A stretch of DNA of 37,705 nucleotides from Planctomycetaceae bacterium. Its GTDB lineage: Bacteria; Planctomycetota; UBA8742; UBA2392; JABWBM01. How positions within the stretch are numbered: the stretch's first letter is position 1; each line of letters begins with the position of its first letter. Shown here one piece after another: positions 8,201 through 16,226 of the stretch. Location: positions 1-37,705 of the forward strand of contig JABWBM010000007.1 of the NCBI GenBank assembly GCA_013360495.1, written 5' to 3'. The translations under genes were made by a program, and so were the position numbers. A model generated the notes under the pieces. It was given only the letters and a program-made list of their open reading frames with translations, ran no database searches and had not been told where the DNA came from.

Positions 8201-9041
8201 CGCGGCAATCAACGACGTTGACTTCGAGACGGCGCAGCGCCTGCTCTCCGAAGGGCTGAGATTTGCGCCGGATGCGGCGGAATTGCGCGACTTGGAAATT
8301 GCGTTGATCGCGCGCCGCGACAAGCCCGAAGGCATGGTGCTGCTGCCTGCGCGCACGTTTGCCATTGGAAGCAAGGATGCCGCCGATAACAATCCTGAGC
8401 GCACGGTAACGCCCGAGTTGTGCTACATCGCGATGTACGAAGTCACCGTTGAGGACTACGCCGATTTTGTGGACGCAAAAGGATACGACGACGCGAGTCT
8501 CTGGGACGCGCAGGGACAGGCATTCCTGTCAACGCTTCGCGGCACCCGCACCCCGGCGCAGTGGGATGCCCAGCTCGCATTGCCGAAGGCTCCGGTGCGC
8601 GGCGTGAGTTTGCATGAAGCTCAAGCATACGCGCGCTGGCTCTCGCGCTCTTCGGGGCGCACGTATCGGCTGCCGAGCGATGAGGAGTGGGAGGTTGCAG
8701 CCCGCTACGGCCTCGAAAATCCTAACTCGGTCGCAAGTCTCTATCCGTGGGGAAACGAGTGGGATGGCGGAAAGCTGATGCTCGAGCGCAGACACCTCGC
8801 GGCCATCGGGACGGCCGTTGAGGATGTGACTCCATCGGGCATCTACGACATGGCGGGGAGCGTGAGCGAGTGGACGCTCGGCGCGGAGGCGCTCGCGTTC
8901 CGGCGTGGGGCAAGCGTCATGATGGATCAGACGCTATGCGCGCGTTTTGGCCGCTGTGTGAAGCGCACGCAAACATCGCCCGAGACGCGCTCGGACGATC
9001 TTGGATTTCGTCTGGTGATGGTGATCGGACAGCGGGAGTAG
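5214..9041 (+). CDS. Transmembrane Ser/Thr protein kinase with TPR/coiled-coil and FGE-sulfatase-like C-terminus
   Basis: About 1275 residues. After an acidic N-terminal region of about 250 residues comes a complete Hanks-type kinase: glycine loop LARGGMGKV, Lys282, HRDLKPAN (Asp384), DWG in place of DFG (Asp402), and MGTPSYMPPEQA. One membrane helix lies at about 565-587 (KLLVGAAAALVVAVTGALL). The exterior part contains TPR-like and Glu/Ala/Arg-rich coiled-coil stretches to about 1035, then an FGE-sulfatase (SUMF1) fold with EGMVLLPARTFAIGS, YRLPSDEEWEVAARYG, YPWGNEW, GSVSEW and DLGFRLVM. The usual paired catalytic cysteines of true formylglycine enzymes are not clearly placed, so this is probably a binding or sensor domain. 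Start ATG 5214 is chosen from the promoter; GTG 5190 with GGAGA upstream is the alternative. First gene of a three-gene run. Confidence 0.88.
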   Translation: MDQRLLLYLFGNALERGLLDGSDVRRSIQFLSQPDAALDESIWQALDTTAEALGVSVPKCGMLASELVGALPLDDSDTQLMDALLAYAPNIEDPGEPADEDTSVVVLDHPDLPDVQADEDELVREDDGGTLAFDPPQPANNPDKTAPDVTVNEFIYGDAVDTHLNITDGGLAPGTDATLDFSGKAPSLARHAAGGKKARRKDKAASTDATLKDDPRDSSTLAGILAGEDLVGTSIKLANDDSRASARLHKERYNVERELARGGMGKVLIAKDSDLGRSVAMKVMLHGGQNKDMALRFVEEAQVTGQLEHPNIIPIYDIGRNKANELYFTMKLVRGRTLEDVLKSKRLPNDPRERELTLRDFLEIFLKVCDGMAFAHSAGCVHRDLKPANIMIGGFGEVQIMDWGLAKIVGAPDKRASGLKIDLGNLTDSKLTMDGSLMGTPSYMPPEQARGEITRIDQRSDVYSLGAILYELIAGSPPFTGETVWEVLKKVREEEPVPPSEASEQPHLRELDAVVLRCLEKDRDDRYQSALELADDIRAYLSGKAVSAATYSPLQLMKKWAGRNKLLVGAAAALVVAVTGALLTLDYLNAREVETSIATFLEEGKQQLEKGNLSDARSAYEKVLALAQDHEEAAKQRDIILVEMANAQAQARADAEQQARDEARQKDRDRADTHHAEAKRLLDAAVKSVRDQLDDALKDRVLRREFDPSGFVAASSEVNQAYALDKENPEIDATRSAVTAQQQALELEWNTLAQSLGRLIEAETLTNAARNDIDSAREALGKAKAARERRDETSVSELIKPVFAELMAAMNGARRAEALLEDIADVQAQYHQAREASFDSLLMLADLSALQGDFNQATTWLEQARGTPVDDKRLSAAEEELRRRKEEAGNLSQHLEDGNQAYTAGDYDKAIAHFESAAALRPDDASIAANIRRCQFAKRVSRAEANMTDKQFVAAHAMLAEAEQFVENQPERLDKIESLRREFSAKVTPYYATALRAAINDVDFETAQRLLSEGLRFAPDAAELRDLEIALIARRDKPEGMVLLPARTFAIGSKDAADNNPERTVTPELCYIAMYEVTVEDYADFVDAKGYDDASLWDAQGQAFLSTLRGTRTPAQWDAQLALPKAPVRGVSLHEAQAYARWLSRSSGRTYRLPSDEEWEVAARYGLENPNSVASLYPWGNEWDGGKLMLERRHLAAIGTAVEDVTPSGIYDMAGSVSEWTLGAEALAFRRGASVMMDQTLCARFGRCVKRTQTSPETRSDDLGFRLVMVIGQRE

Positions 9042-9094
9042 CCTGTTTGAAACGATCCAGCTTTATTGCGAAAGCCTCTCGGGATTCACTTCCC

Positions 9095-10690
9095 ATGCTA
9101 CGCCGCGCGATCTTCATCGCGCTGACGCTCAACCTGTGCGCGTGCTCGACGCTTGTCACGATCGATGTCGATCATGAGTTGGCGGGTATCAACGGCGCTG
9201 CCCGCGCTCCATCTTCTCCCCTTCAGGTGCGCGCCGGTGTGCTGCCGCTTGTCGTGAGCGATGATTTCTCGAACTACCTGCGGCAGACCAACGGCAACCC
9301 CGACGTTTATCGATGGGTTGAGGACGTGTCTTCGTCGGATGCGAAGTTGATGCAACAACGCATCATTGCATCCATGGAGCAGTCCCGCTGCTTCGAATCC
9401 GTCAACGAGCTCAGTATTCCTTCGCTCGATGCGGCGCTGAATGAGGCATGGTTGCAGGGGATCGACGTGCTCTTCGTTCCGCGAATCGTCCGCAATGACG
9501 TGTATTACGTCGATAGTAATAGTTCATGGACATGGAACGTCGCGCTGTGGGGAATCCTGACGCCAATCGCGAGCTGGTGGGTCGCGGACGAAGAGTTCAG
9601 TGCCGACGTGCGCATCGAGCTTGCCGCATACTCCGTCGGGCGCCGCAACGAACTGTTTCGCGATACGCTCGAAGGTAACGCCCAGCGCAGCCTTGACGAT
9701 TGGGATCAGGGCTGGGAGTGGCTCTCGATCTTCACCACTCCATCGACGCTTGACGCGCCGAACTGGAAGGTCATTTCGCCCGCCCTGCGTCCCCATGGGG
9801 AACTCGATCTCTACCGTAACGTGATCGACTATTGCCGTAAGAATTTCGTGACACGCGCAAAACCTGACAGCTTTCGGGAAAGCTTGAGCAAGTTCGAAGC
9901 TGTCGTGCTATGGAGCAGACCAGAGGGTTGGCTTGAGCCGCGCTACGCCGAGAGCGACGCGGCCTCCATTCTCGAAATGCTGCGTGGCGTCCGTGAGCCG
10001 GAGCTGACGGGCGTTCAACTGACGACCAATGCGGCGTCGGATCCCGCCACGAGGGAGGTGTTACACGACGCGATCCAACGCGCGGCGCGCCTGCAACCCT
10101 ATGACCGGCTCTTCCTTTCATTCTCCGGTGTCGCGACCGTATCTGATGGCGCGCTCGCGCTCGTCCTCGGCGGCGACTCGAACAGCCCGGCCCCGGCAAC
10201 GGTTTCGCTCGCCGAACTCGCCCAATGGCTGGCGCCGGTTCGGGCGCAAACCCTTGTCGTGGTGGACGCCGGGTTTAACGGCACACGCGGCACACGTTCG
10301 TTGCCGGCACAGGCTCGAACGGACTTTGGGATCGAGGCATTCGACGACTTGCGCGTCGCCACCAATGCCTGTTTTCTTTTCGCTTCGTCCGGAACCACGG
10401 GAGCGCTGGAGATGGACGAGATTCGCGGCGGCTTGTTCACGCATTTCTTTACCCAACATGCAAAACGCGCTCTTGTGAGCGGCGAAGGCCTTGACATGGT
10501 GGACATGTTCGCCGCGATACAGAACGATGTCGTCCGTTACGCGAAGCTGGAACAGGTCGCTCAGGAGCCTACGATGATTTGCGGCGACGGCTTTGACACG
10601 GCCTCATTCTTCAACGCTAAGCGCGCCATCGCCACAGACCCGCCGAACGATCGCGACGAGGAGAGAGAGAGCGGGGGGAGCGAGGAATGA
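9095..10690 (+). CDS. Lipoprotein with caspase-like (peptidase C14) domain lacking the catalytic dyad
   Basis: A 531-residue protein; the open frame extends 5' but ATG 9095 begins a lipoprotein signal peptide (MLRRAIFIALTLNLCACS, lipobox LCAC or LNLC). The N-terminal 300 residues resemble nothing I recognise. Residues about 325-525 follow the caspase fold: DRLFLSFSG then DGALALVLGGD (usual form SGHG...DG), VVVDAGFNG (usual form DACFSG), SSGTTGALEMDEIRGGLFTHFF (usual form ASS...GGLFTYALLEGL) and a helical tail. The catalytic His is Val346 and the catalytic Cys is Gly393, so it should not be a protease. It starts 53 bases after the kinase gene and ends 10 bases before the cyclase gene, so probably one operon. 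Confidence 0.75.
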   Translation: MLRRAIFIALTLNLCACSTLVTIDVDHELAGINGAARAPSSPLQVRAGVLPLVVSDDFSNYLRQTNGNPDVYRWVEDVSSSDAKLMQQRIIASMEQSRCFESVNELSIPSLDAALNEAWLQGIDVLFVPRIVRNDVYYVDSNSSWTWNVALWGILTPIASWWVADEEFSADVRIELAAYSVGRRNELFRDTLEGNAQRSLDDWDQGWEWLSIFTTPSTLDAPNWKVISPALRPHGELDLYRNVIDYCRKNFVTRAKPDSFRESLSKFEAVVLWSRPEGWLEPRYAESDAASILEMLRGVREPELTGVQLTTNAASDPATREVLHDAIQRAARLQPYDRLFLSFSGVATVSDGALALVLGGDSNSPAPATVSLAELAQWLAPVRAQTLVVVDAGFNGTRGTRSLPAQARTDFGIEAFDDLRVATNACFLFASSGTTGALEMDEIRGGLFTHFFTQHAKRALVSGEGLDMVDMFAAIQNDVVRYAKLEQVAQEPTMICGDGFDTASFFNAKRAIATDPPNDRDEERESGGSEE

Positions 10691-10700
10691 GGAGCCGGTC

Positions 10701-11867
10701 ATGAGTTCGAAAGACGAAACCGACCGTCTGGTGCGTGTGGAGCAGGAGGCGGAGCGACTGCGCCGCAAGCTGCGCCTGCTCGGCGAGCGCGAGGGACAAT
10801 CCATGTTCAGCGTGGCGAACACGCCCGCGATGACGATCGCGCAGGGACACGGCAAATCCATCGCCGGGTTGAATATCGCCTATCTCGTGGTCGACGCGGA
10901 GCTTCACGTGATCGAGATGAACCGCAAGATGGCAGAACTGATCGGCACCAAAAACCGCACGCAAAAGCTCAAGGCCACCATAAGCAACATCGATACGATT
11001 CCGTGGGCGCCTCAGATTTTCACGACGCTGCTCGAGGACGCGCGCATCAGCGGCGGCCAAACGAGCCATGAGGTGAGCTACCAAAGCGTCGATGGCGCCA
11101 AGCACGTGCGATTTTGCGCTGTCTGGGTCGGCAACAGCGGCACCGTCACAGCGGAGGACCTGACGCGCCAACACCGCTTGACCCGAGCCTTCGAGCGCTA
11201 TGTCTCGCCCGCCGTCGTTGAGAAGATGAGCGCCGGCGAGCAGGATTTCCTTCGAACCGAGCGGCGCCACCTCACCATCCTCTACGCGGACCTGCGCGGC
11301 TTCACGTCGATGTGCGAGCACGCCGAGGTAGAAGTTGTCGAGGAGATGCTCAACGAATTCTTCTCCGCGGCTACGGAGTCCATCGACCGCTTCGAGGGAA
11401 CGGTTGACAAGTTCGTGGGGGATCAGGTGATGGCGCTCTTCGGCGCGCCGCTTCCATACAACGATCATCACTTGCGCGGTTTGCTCACCGCCCTCGACTT
11501 GATCAAGCGCCACGACGCCATCCAGACCGGGTGGAAGGAACGCGGCTGGCCCGATGCCGGCCTCGGTATCGGCCTTGCCAGCGGCGAGGTTCTCGTCGGG
11601 AATTTCGGCAGTGAGCGCCGTCTTCAATATACGGTGCTCGGCCACACCGCGAACGTGGCGGCGCGATTGTGCGGTTCGGCGAAAGCGGGAGAAATCCTGC
11701 TGCCGCACACAATGGCGGCCGAGATCCATGCGACGGCAAGCCGTCTGCGGGAGTCGAGCGAGCGGGCGATGCTGCTTCCCGAGTTCAAGTTCAAGAATGC
11801 CGGTGAGCTTAATCTCAAGGGGGTGAGCGAGCCGGTCAAAGTCGCGCGCGTCGCGCTGGAAGAATGA
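10701..11867 (+). CDS. PAS-linked class III adenylate/guanylate cyclase
   Basis: A 388-residue cytoplasmic protein. Residues 1-32 are a charged coiled coil, about 55-150 a PAS-like sensor (AYLVVDAELHVIEMNRKMAE), 155-180 a linker helix (FERYVSPAVVEKM), and about 188-385 a class III cyclase domain. Both metal aspartates are present (Asp197 in LYADLRGFT, Asp241 in KFVGDQVMALFG), as are Lys237, Thr311, the transition-state Asn318 and Arg322 (YTVLGHTANVAARL). Lys/Thr at the base-specifying positions suggests adenylate cyclase of class IIIb; His315 replaces the more usual Asp after Gly314. Start ATG 10701 has TGAGGAG six bases upstream, and that motif contains the stop of the pseudocaspase gene, which supports co-translation. 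It ends against the convergent Kelch gene. Confidence 0.88.
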   Translation: MSSKDETDRLVRVEQEAERLRRKLRLLGEREGQSMFSVANTPAMTIAQGHGKSIAGLNIAYLVVDAELHVIEMNRKMAELIGTKNRTQKLKATISNIDTIPWAPQIFTTLLEDARISGGQTSHEVSYQSVDGAKHVRFCAVWVGNSGTVTAEDLTRQHRLTRAFERYVSPAVVEKMSAGEQDFLRTERRHLTILYADLRGFTSMCEHAEVEVVEEMLNEFFSAATESIDRFEGTVDKFVGDQVMALFGAPLPYNDHHLRGLLTALDLIKRHDAIQTGWKERGWPDAGLGIGLASGEVLVGNFGSERRLQYTVLGHTANVAARLCGSAKAGEILLPHTMAAEIHATASRLRESSERAMLLPEFKFKNAGELNLKGVSEPVKVARVALEE

Positions 11868-14800
11868 TCAATCTCTCGCGTAGAAAATATCGGCGCGGTC
11901 CAGCGGGCTGGCGTCATCGGCGCCTCCGGCAATGAATGTTCGCCAGCCAGCGGCGGTGAGCATCGACATCGCGGCTCCAGCCGAACGGACATCTCCTATG
12001 TTTTCATGCGCTATCCACTGACCGAATCCGAGGGAAAACTGGTACACGGTGCCGACGGAATCTGTTCCGTCGTGGCCGCCGATCGCCCAGATGACACGAG
12101 ACGTGACGGAAGCGATCACATCGCTCAGTGGCACCGGAAGACTTGCCGGGTCAAGCGACCATGAATCGCCGACAGTGTCGTAAACGTACAAGGTATCGAG
12201 CGGCGCTCCGCCAGCATCGAGCCCGCCAAAGAGGTAAATGTCGGTGTCGATCGCCACACAACCGGCGTTCGAGATCGCTACCGGCAAGTTCGCGATCGCG
12301 CTCCATGAGTCGCTTCCGGGATCGTACACCTCGCATTGCACCGTCCGAACGCCGGAGCTGACGCCGCCCAAGGCATAGATCATCCCGCCGGCCTCGATGC
12401 AGCCAAAATGGGCGCGCGCCGTGGACATGGCCGCGATACTGCTCCATGCGCCGTCCGTCCCGTCGGCAAGGTCATAGCGTTCGCCACTGCTCAAGGCGGC
12501 TCCGCCGAGCGTCGCCGACCCGCCGATGGCATACACGACACCTCCGACGTTCGCGGCGCCGTGGCCGCCCCGCGCAACCGACATGGCGGGCGCGCTCAAC
12601 CATGTATCCGCCTGATTCGGGTCGTTGGGAGTCAACTCGTTCGTTCCGGACACGCTTCCGTCCAAAAATATGTATGCGTTGGATGCGCTGAGCGCGGCAC
12701 CGGCGCCGTTGAACCCGCCGTAAAGGAGTGCGAGCGTTTCGTCGTCTCCTGCGAATCCGCCATGACGTGTCGCAACCGGCGCATCGGATAGACCAACGTA
12801 ATGTCCGAAGGAGTAGGTCGCGAGCGGATTGAAGGCTTCGTTGGTATCGAGCGTACCACTTGTGTTTCGGCCACCGACAACATAGACGCCGTCATCCACC
12901 ACGCCTCCCGCGAGGCTGGTTCGCGCGGTCGGCATGCTCACGCCGGTTTCCCACGAATCCGTCGCGGGATCATAAACCTCAACAGCGCTCGTTCCGCCCT
13001 GTCCTCCGATGGCGTAAATTTTGTTGTCATGCACCAGCGCCACAAGACTGTTGCGCGCGGTCGGCATCTCCGCTCTGGTGGTCCACAGTCCCAATCCGGG
13101 ATCGAACGCCTCGACCACCCGAAGGTTCCCGCCGGCGAACCCCCCAATCACATAGATCATATCGTCGACCACAGCAACGGCGGGATTCGTGCGCGGAGTC
13201 GGCATTGGAGAGGCCCCGGTCAGGTCGGTCCAGCTGTCCGTTCCCGGTTCGTAGCGTTCGACCCTGTTGAGGGTATCGACTCCATTCGTCGAGCCACCAA
13301 TGGCATATACGAACCCTCCCACAGTCGCTGCGACAAGCCCACGACGCGCGCCAAGCGGCATCGATGCCGCCGCTGCCCAGCTATCGCCCAAGACGTCATA
13401 CTCAAAGGTGGTGGCAACCGATGCGCCCACTACATTCTGTCCACCGATGACATACACGAAATTCCCCGAAACCGCCGCGGCCATGTTGACGCGCGCAAGG
13501 GGCAAGTCGTCCATGGAGGCCCAGGAGTTCGCCGCGGGATCATAGGCGTCGGTCGTGACTTGAACGGTGCCACCGCCATCGCGTCCCCCCATGACGTAAA
13601 CCAAGCCATTGGCAACGGCGGCGGCCGGCCCTTCCCGGTCGGCCGGCAAGGACGCTTTGGTAGTCCATGTCTCGTCGAGGTCCGCCGTCGGTACATACAC
13701 ATCGGTTGTGGCAAGTTCAGTGGTACCGATCTTCCCGCCAGTGACGTAGATGCGTTGATCGATGACTGCGGCCGCAAGCTCGCTTCGCGCAAGCAACATA
13801 TTCGTTTTCGTTTGCCAGGAATCGGCGAGGGGATCGTAAACCTCGGTTGTCGGAAGCTGGGCCGCTCCCGCATCACCGCCGAAAGCGTAGATCAGACCAT
13901 CGAGCGCTGTGACCGCGAGCGAACGGCGCGTCGTCGTCATCGGCGTTTTTGCCATCCATGAATCGCCGGCGGGGTCATAGGCTTCCACGGTGTTCAGGTC
14001 AAACGCTCCGTCGTTACCGCCGATCGCGTAAACGATGTCGTTCACGACTGCGCAAGCCAGATAAGCGCGCGCGGTCGTCATCGCACCGAGACCGGAAGTC
14101 CATGAATCCGCTACCGGGTCGTAGACCTCGACAGTATCCAGTGCTACGGCGCCGTCCTGTGTTCCGCCGATGACGTAGATCAGGCCGCCAACAACGCCGG
14201 CCGCGCACCCATACCGTGCCATCGGCATATCCGCCAGTTGTGTCCATTCGTTGGTTGCGGGATCGAATTCTTCGACGCTTGCGAGGGCGCTATTGCCGTC
14301 AAATCCGCCGATGGCGTAGATCTTCCCATTCACGGTCGCCGTTGCGAAATACCCTCGGGCAGCCGACATATCGGACAGAGACGACCACGAATTTGTCAGC
14401 GGATCGTAGGATTCTGTAACAGAGAGCGGAGCGTCCGATGCGATGCCGCCCAAGGCGTAGAGCTGGCCGTTCACCTCGGCCACGCCAGGACTCCTGCGCG
14501 CGGTTTGAAGCGCGCTACGCCTCGTCCACGCGGCCGTCGCTCCGGAATTGTTGACACTGAAGGAGTCGGATAACGTCGTGTCGCCGATGCCATACTGATC
14601 GGACGCGCGCGCGCGGACAACGATGCTTGCCGATCCTGTCAATCCGTCCGCCAGCATGTCCCATACGAAGAATCGCTCTGCGCTGGTTCCGGAAGGCGTG
14701 GGGACGGCGGACAGCGCTTCCGTTCCCGGGGCGCGCGTGGCTGGGTGCCACGTAACGCCATCGTCCGTCGAGTATTCGATGATCACAGCGACATCATCCT

Positions 14801-15980
14801 CATCGGCATCGATGATCGAGTACGTGAAAGCCTGGATCGCCGTATAACCCGGATATGAGGACGTCACGATCACGCTCGGCGCGGTATTGGCGGCGAGGTT
14901 AAAGGCCGGACTCTTGCCGTCGTCCGGCAGGTCGTCGAGTGAAATGGCGGTCGTCGCGCCATATTCGTCCTGAACGATCACGCCCATCCTGCAGCCGGCT
15001 GCATTGACGTTGCCGCCGAGCGTGACGGTCGAGTCCCAAACGATGGCGTATTCCGTAGCGCTCCCGGTCGTCGCGAGGTTCTCGATCGAGCCGACGGGGA
15101 TCGCGGTACCCGCGCCGGGCAAGCCGTTCTGGTCGTCCGGGTCATCAGGGTCGAGAATCGTATCGGTATTTTCGTCAAAGGAACCGTCGCCTGAGTAATA
15201 GAATCCGACCACGTCCACGGTGTCCGACGTGGAGTCGGACACATCGAAGCGCACTACCACGATGCTGCCGGTATCGTTGTCGCTATCGACGTCGACGGTG
15301 ACGTTTTCGAGACTCGGCGCGTCATTACCGACGCGAATCGGGGATTCTCCGGCCGCGATGTTGTCGATGTCCGTCGGATCGCCTTCCGCGTCGTCGAGCC
15401 GAGGAAGATAGACGTAGGTTGTCGAACCTGAAAGGATCAGTCGAACACGCAGGTCTTGATGCGCGCCGGCGCCAAGGTCTGCCTCCGCGTCCCACAGCAA
15501 ACTATGCGTGTTGCCCGCGGGCGACGTCGTGGCGGCGCCGATCGTCCCCGACGCGCCCGCGACGCTGATGACGTTCGCGGGCGAATCGTCATCTGGTTCG
15601 CCGAAAGTCATCGGAACGAAAACAAGATCCGTCGGATCGAGGTATTCGGCGCTGAGACTGGCTGGGTCGGACTCCTCATCGGTCAGGGTAAAGGATACCG
15701 CGACGCGAGCCGAATCAATGAATTGGGTGACGGAAAGTTGCGAAAGCACGCTGGCGCTATCAGCGGCGGGAACGGTTGGCGCGCCATCGTCACCGAGCGC
15801 GTCAATCAATACGCCCGCGCCGATCGCCGCGCCGGTGAATGGCCCACAGCCAACGAATACGAGCGCGCTCAAACATGCAAGAACGGCTGCAATTCTCCGG
15901 CGTGGCTTTGGTGTGCGTGGCGTAAGGTAGCGCATGCCACAGGCAAAACGCGAACTCTGCCGGTTGTGCGCCTTGAACAT
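11868..15980 (-). CDS. Giant Kelch-repeat lipoprotein
   Basis: A 1370-residue exported protein. A positively charged N-terminus is followed by IAAVLACLSALVFVGC, a lipoprotein signal with lipid-attached Cys45. Residues about 65-480 hold three Ig/cadherin-like modules rich in Asp (SFTLTDEESDP, RFDVSDSTSDT, YSIIDADEDD). From about 490 to the end there are 18 Kelch motifs (forms such as IYAIGGFDGN followed by VEVYDPxxDSW and MxxAR), enough for three six-bladed propellers. Ligands of such proteins are usually carbohydrate or protein. The start at 15980 is favoured because a TACAAT box lies six bases upstream; ATG 15935 (MRYLTP) would give a more standard signal length. Function unknown; a surface-binding or cell-cell adhesion role is inference. 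Confidence 0.85.
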   Translation of the reverse strand: MFKAHNRQSSRFACGMRYLTPRTPKPRRRIAAVLACLSALVFVGCGPFTGAAIGAGVLIDALGDDGAPTVPAADSASVLSQLSVTQFIDSARVAVSFTLTDEESDPASLSAEYLDPTDLVFVPMTFGEPDDDSPANVISVAGASGTIGAATTSPAGNTHSLLWDAEADLGAGAHQDLRVRLILSGSTTYVYLPRLDDAEGDPTDIDNIAAGESPIRVGNDAPSLENVTVDVDSDNDTGSIVVVRFDVSDSTSDTVDVVGFYYSGDGSFDENTDTILDPDDPDDQNGLPGAGTAIPVGSIENLATTGSATEYAIVWDSTVTLGGNVNAAGCRMGVIVQDEYGATTAISLDDLPDDGKSPAFNLAANTAPSVIVTSSYPGYTAIQAFTYSIIDADEDDVAVIIEYSTDDGVTWHPATRAPGTEALSAVPTPSGTSAERFFVWDMLADGLTGSASIVVRARASDQYGIGDTTLSDSFSVNNSGATAAWTRRSALQTARRSPGVAEVNGQLYALGGIASDAPLSVTESYDPLTNSWSSLSDMSAARGYFATATVNGKIYAIGGFDGNSALASVEEFDPATNEWTQLADMPMARYGCAAGVVGGLIYVIGGTQDGAVALDTVEVYDPVADSWTSGLGAMTTARAYLACAVVNDIVYAIGGNDGAFDLNTVEAYDPAGDSWMAKTPMTTTRRSLAVTALDGLIYAFGGDAGAAQLPTTEVYDPLADSWQTKTNMLLARSELAAAVIDQRIYVTGGKIGTTELATTDVYVPTADLDETWTTKASLPADREGPAAAVANGLVYVMGGRDGGGTVQVTTDAYDPAANSWASMDDLPLARVNMAAAVSGNFVYVIGGQNVVGASVATTFEYDVLGDSWAAAASMPLGARRGLVAATVGGFVYAIGGSTNGVDTLNRVERYEPGTDSWTDLTGASPMPTPRTNPAVAVVDDMIYVIGGFAGGNLRVVEAFDPGLGLWTTRAEMPTARNSLVALVHDNKIYAIGGQGGTSAVEVYDPATDSWETGVSMPTARTSLAGGVVDDGVYVVGGRNTSGTLDTNEAFNPLATYSFGHYVGLSDAPVATRHGGFAGDDETLALLYGGFNGAGAALSASNAYIFLDGSVSGTNELTPNDPNQADTWLSAPAMSVARGGHGAANVGGVVYAIGGSATLGGAALSSGERYDLADGTDGAWSSIAAMSTARAHFGCIEAGGMIYALGGVSSGVRTVQCEVYDPGSDSWSAIANLPVAISNAGCVAIDTDIYLFGGLDAGGAPLDTLYVYDTVGDSWSLDPASLPVPLSDVIASVTSRVIWAIGGHDGTDSVGTVYQFSLGFGQWIAHENIGDVRSAGAAMSMLTAAGWRTFIAGGADDASPLDRADIFYARD
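11920..14520 (-). repeat. Eighteen Kelch-motif repeats (protein-level)
   Basis: Repeats of roughly 135-160 bases within the Kelch gene, each encoding a hydrophobic strand plus Gly-Gly (IYAIGG, VYVIGG, VYVMGG, IYLFGG and so on), a YDP...DSW strand and an M..AR strand. The thirteenth (LALLYGGFNG) and eighteenth (TFIAGGADDA) are the most divergent. Confidence 0.8.
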
Positions 15981-15986
15981 GGTCCA

Positions 15987-16015
15987 ATTGTAGCCGTCGC
16001 GCGAATCGGCAACAA
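15987..16015 (-). promoter_or_regulatory. Promoter of the Kelch gene (leaderless start)
   Basis: On the minus strand TTGTTG (16015-16010), 17 bases, TACAAT (15992-15987), then six bases and the ATG at 15980. The predicted transcription start coincides with the start codon and there is no Shine-Dalgarno. Confidence 0.55.
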
Positions 16016-16226
16016 TGAGGCTTTCACGCAGAAGCCTCTTGACCCTTGCACTTACGAGTTGAATCAGCCCCGGAATTCATCCTTGCTTTGGAAAAGTTGC
16101 GCTCGCCGCCGACCCATCGAGCTCCGCACGATCTCTTAATGTCCACCTTACCGCTGACCACCAGCCAACTGCGCCCTAACGCTATTATGACTGGCTCGAC
16201 AATCCGCCATCTGCTAAACCACCTCC

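Noticed and set aside
8320-9041. True formylglycine-generating enzyme activity in the kinase C-terminus
   Set aside because: The fold motifs are present, but the two cysteines near the end (LCARFGRC) do not line up with the catalytic pair; a binding role is more likely.
5214-11867. CBASS/Pycsar-type antiphage system
   Set aside because: The cyclase is a PAS-linked class IIIb type, there is no effector with a cyclic-nucleotide domain, and the caspase-like protein is exported and lacks its dyad.
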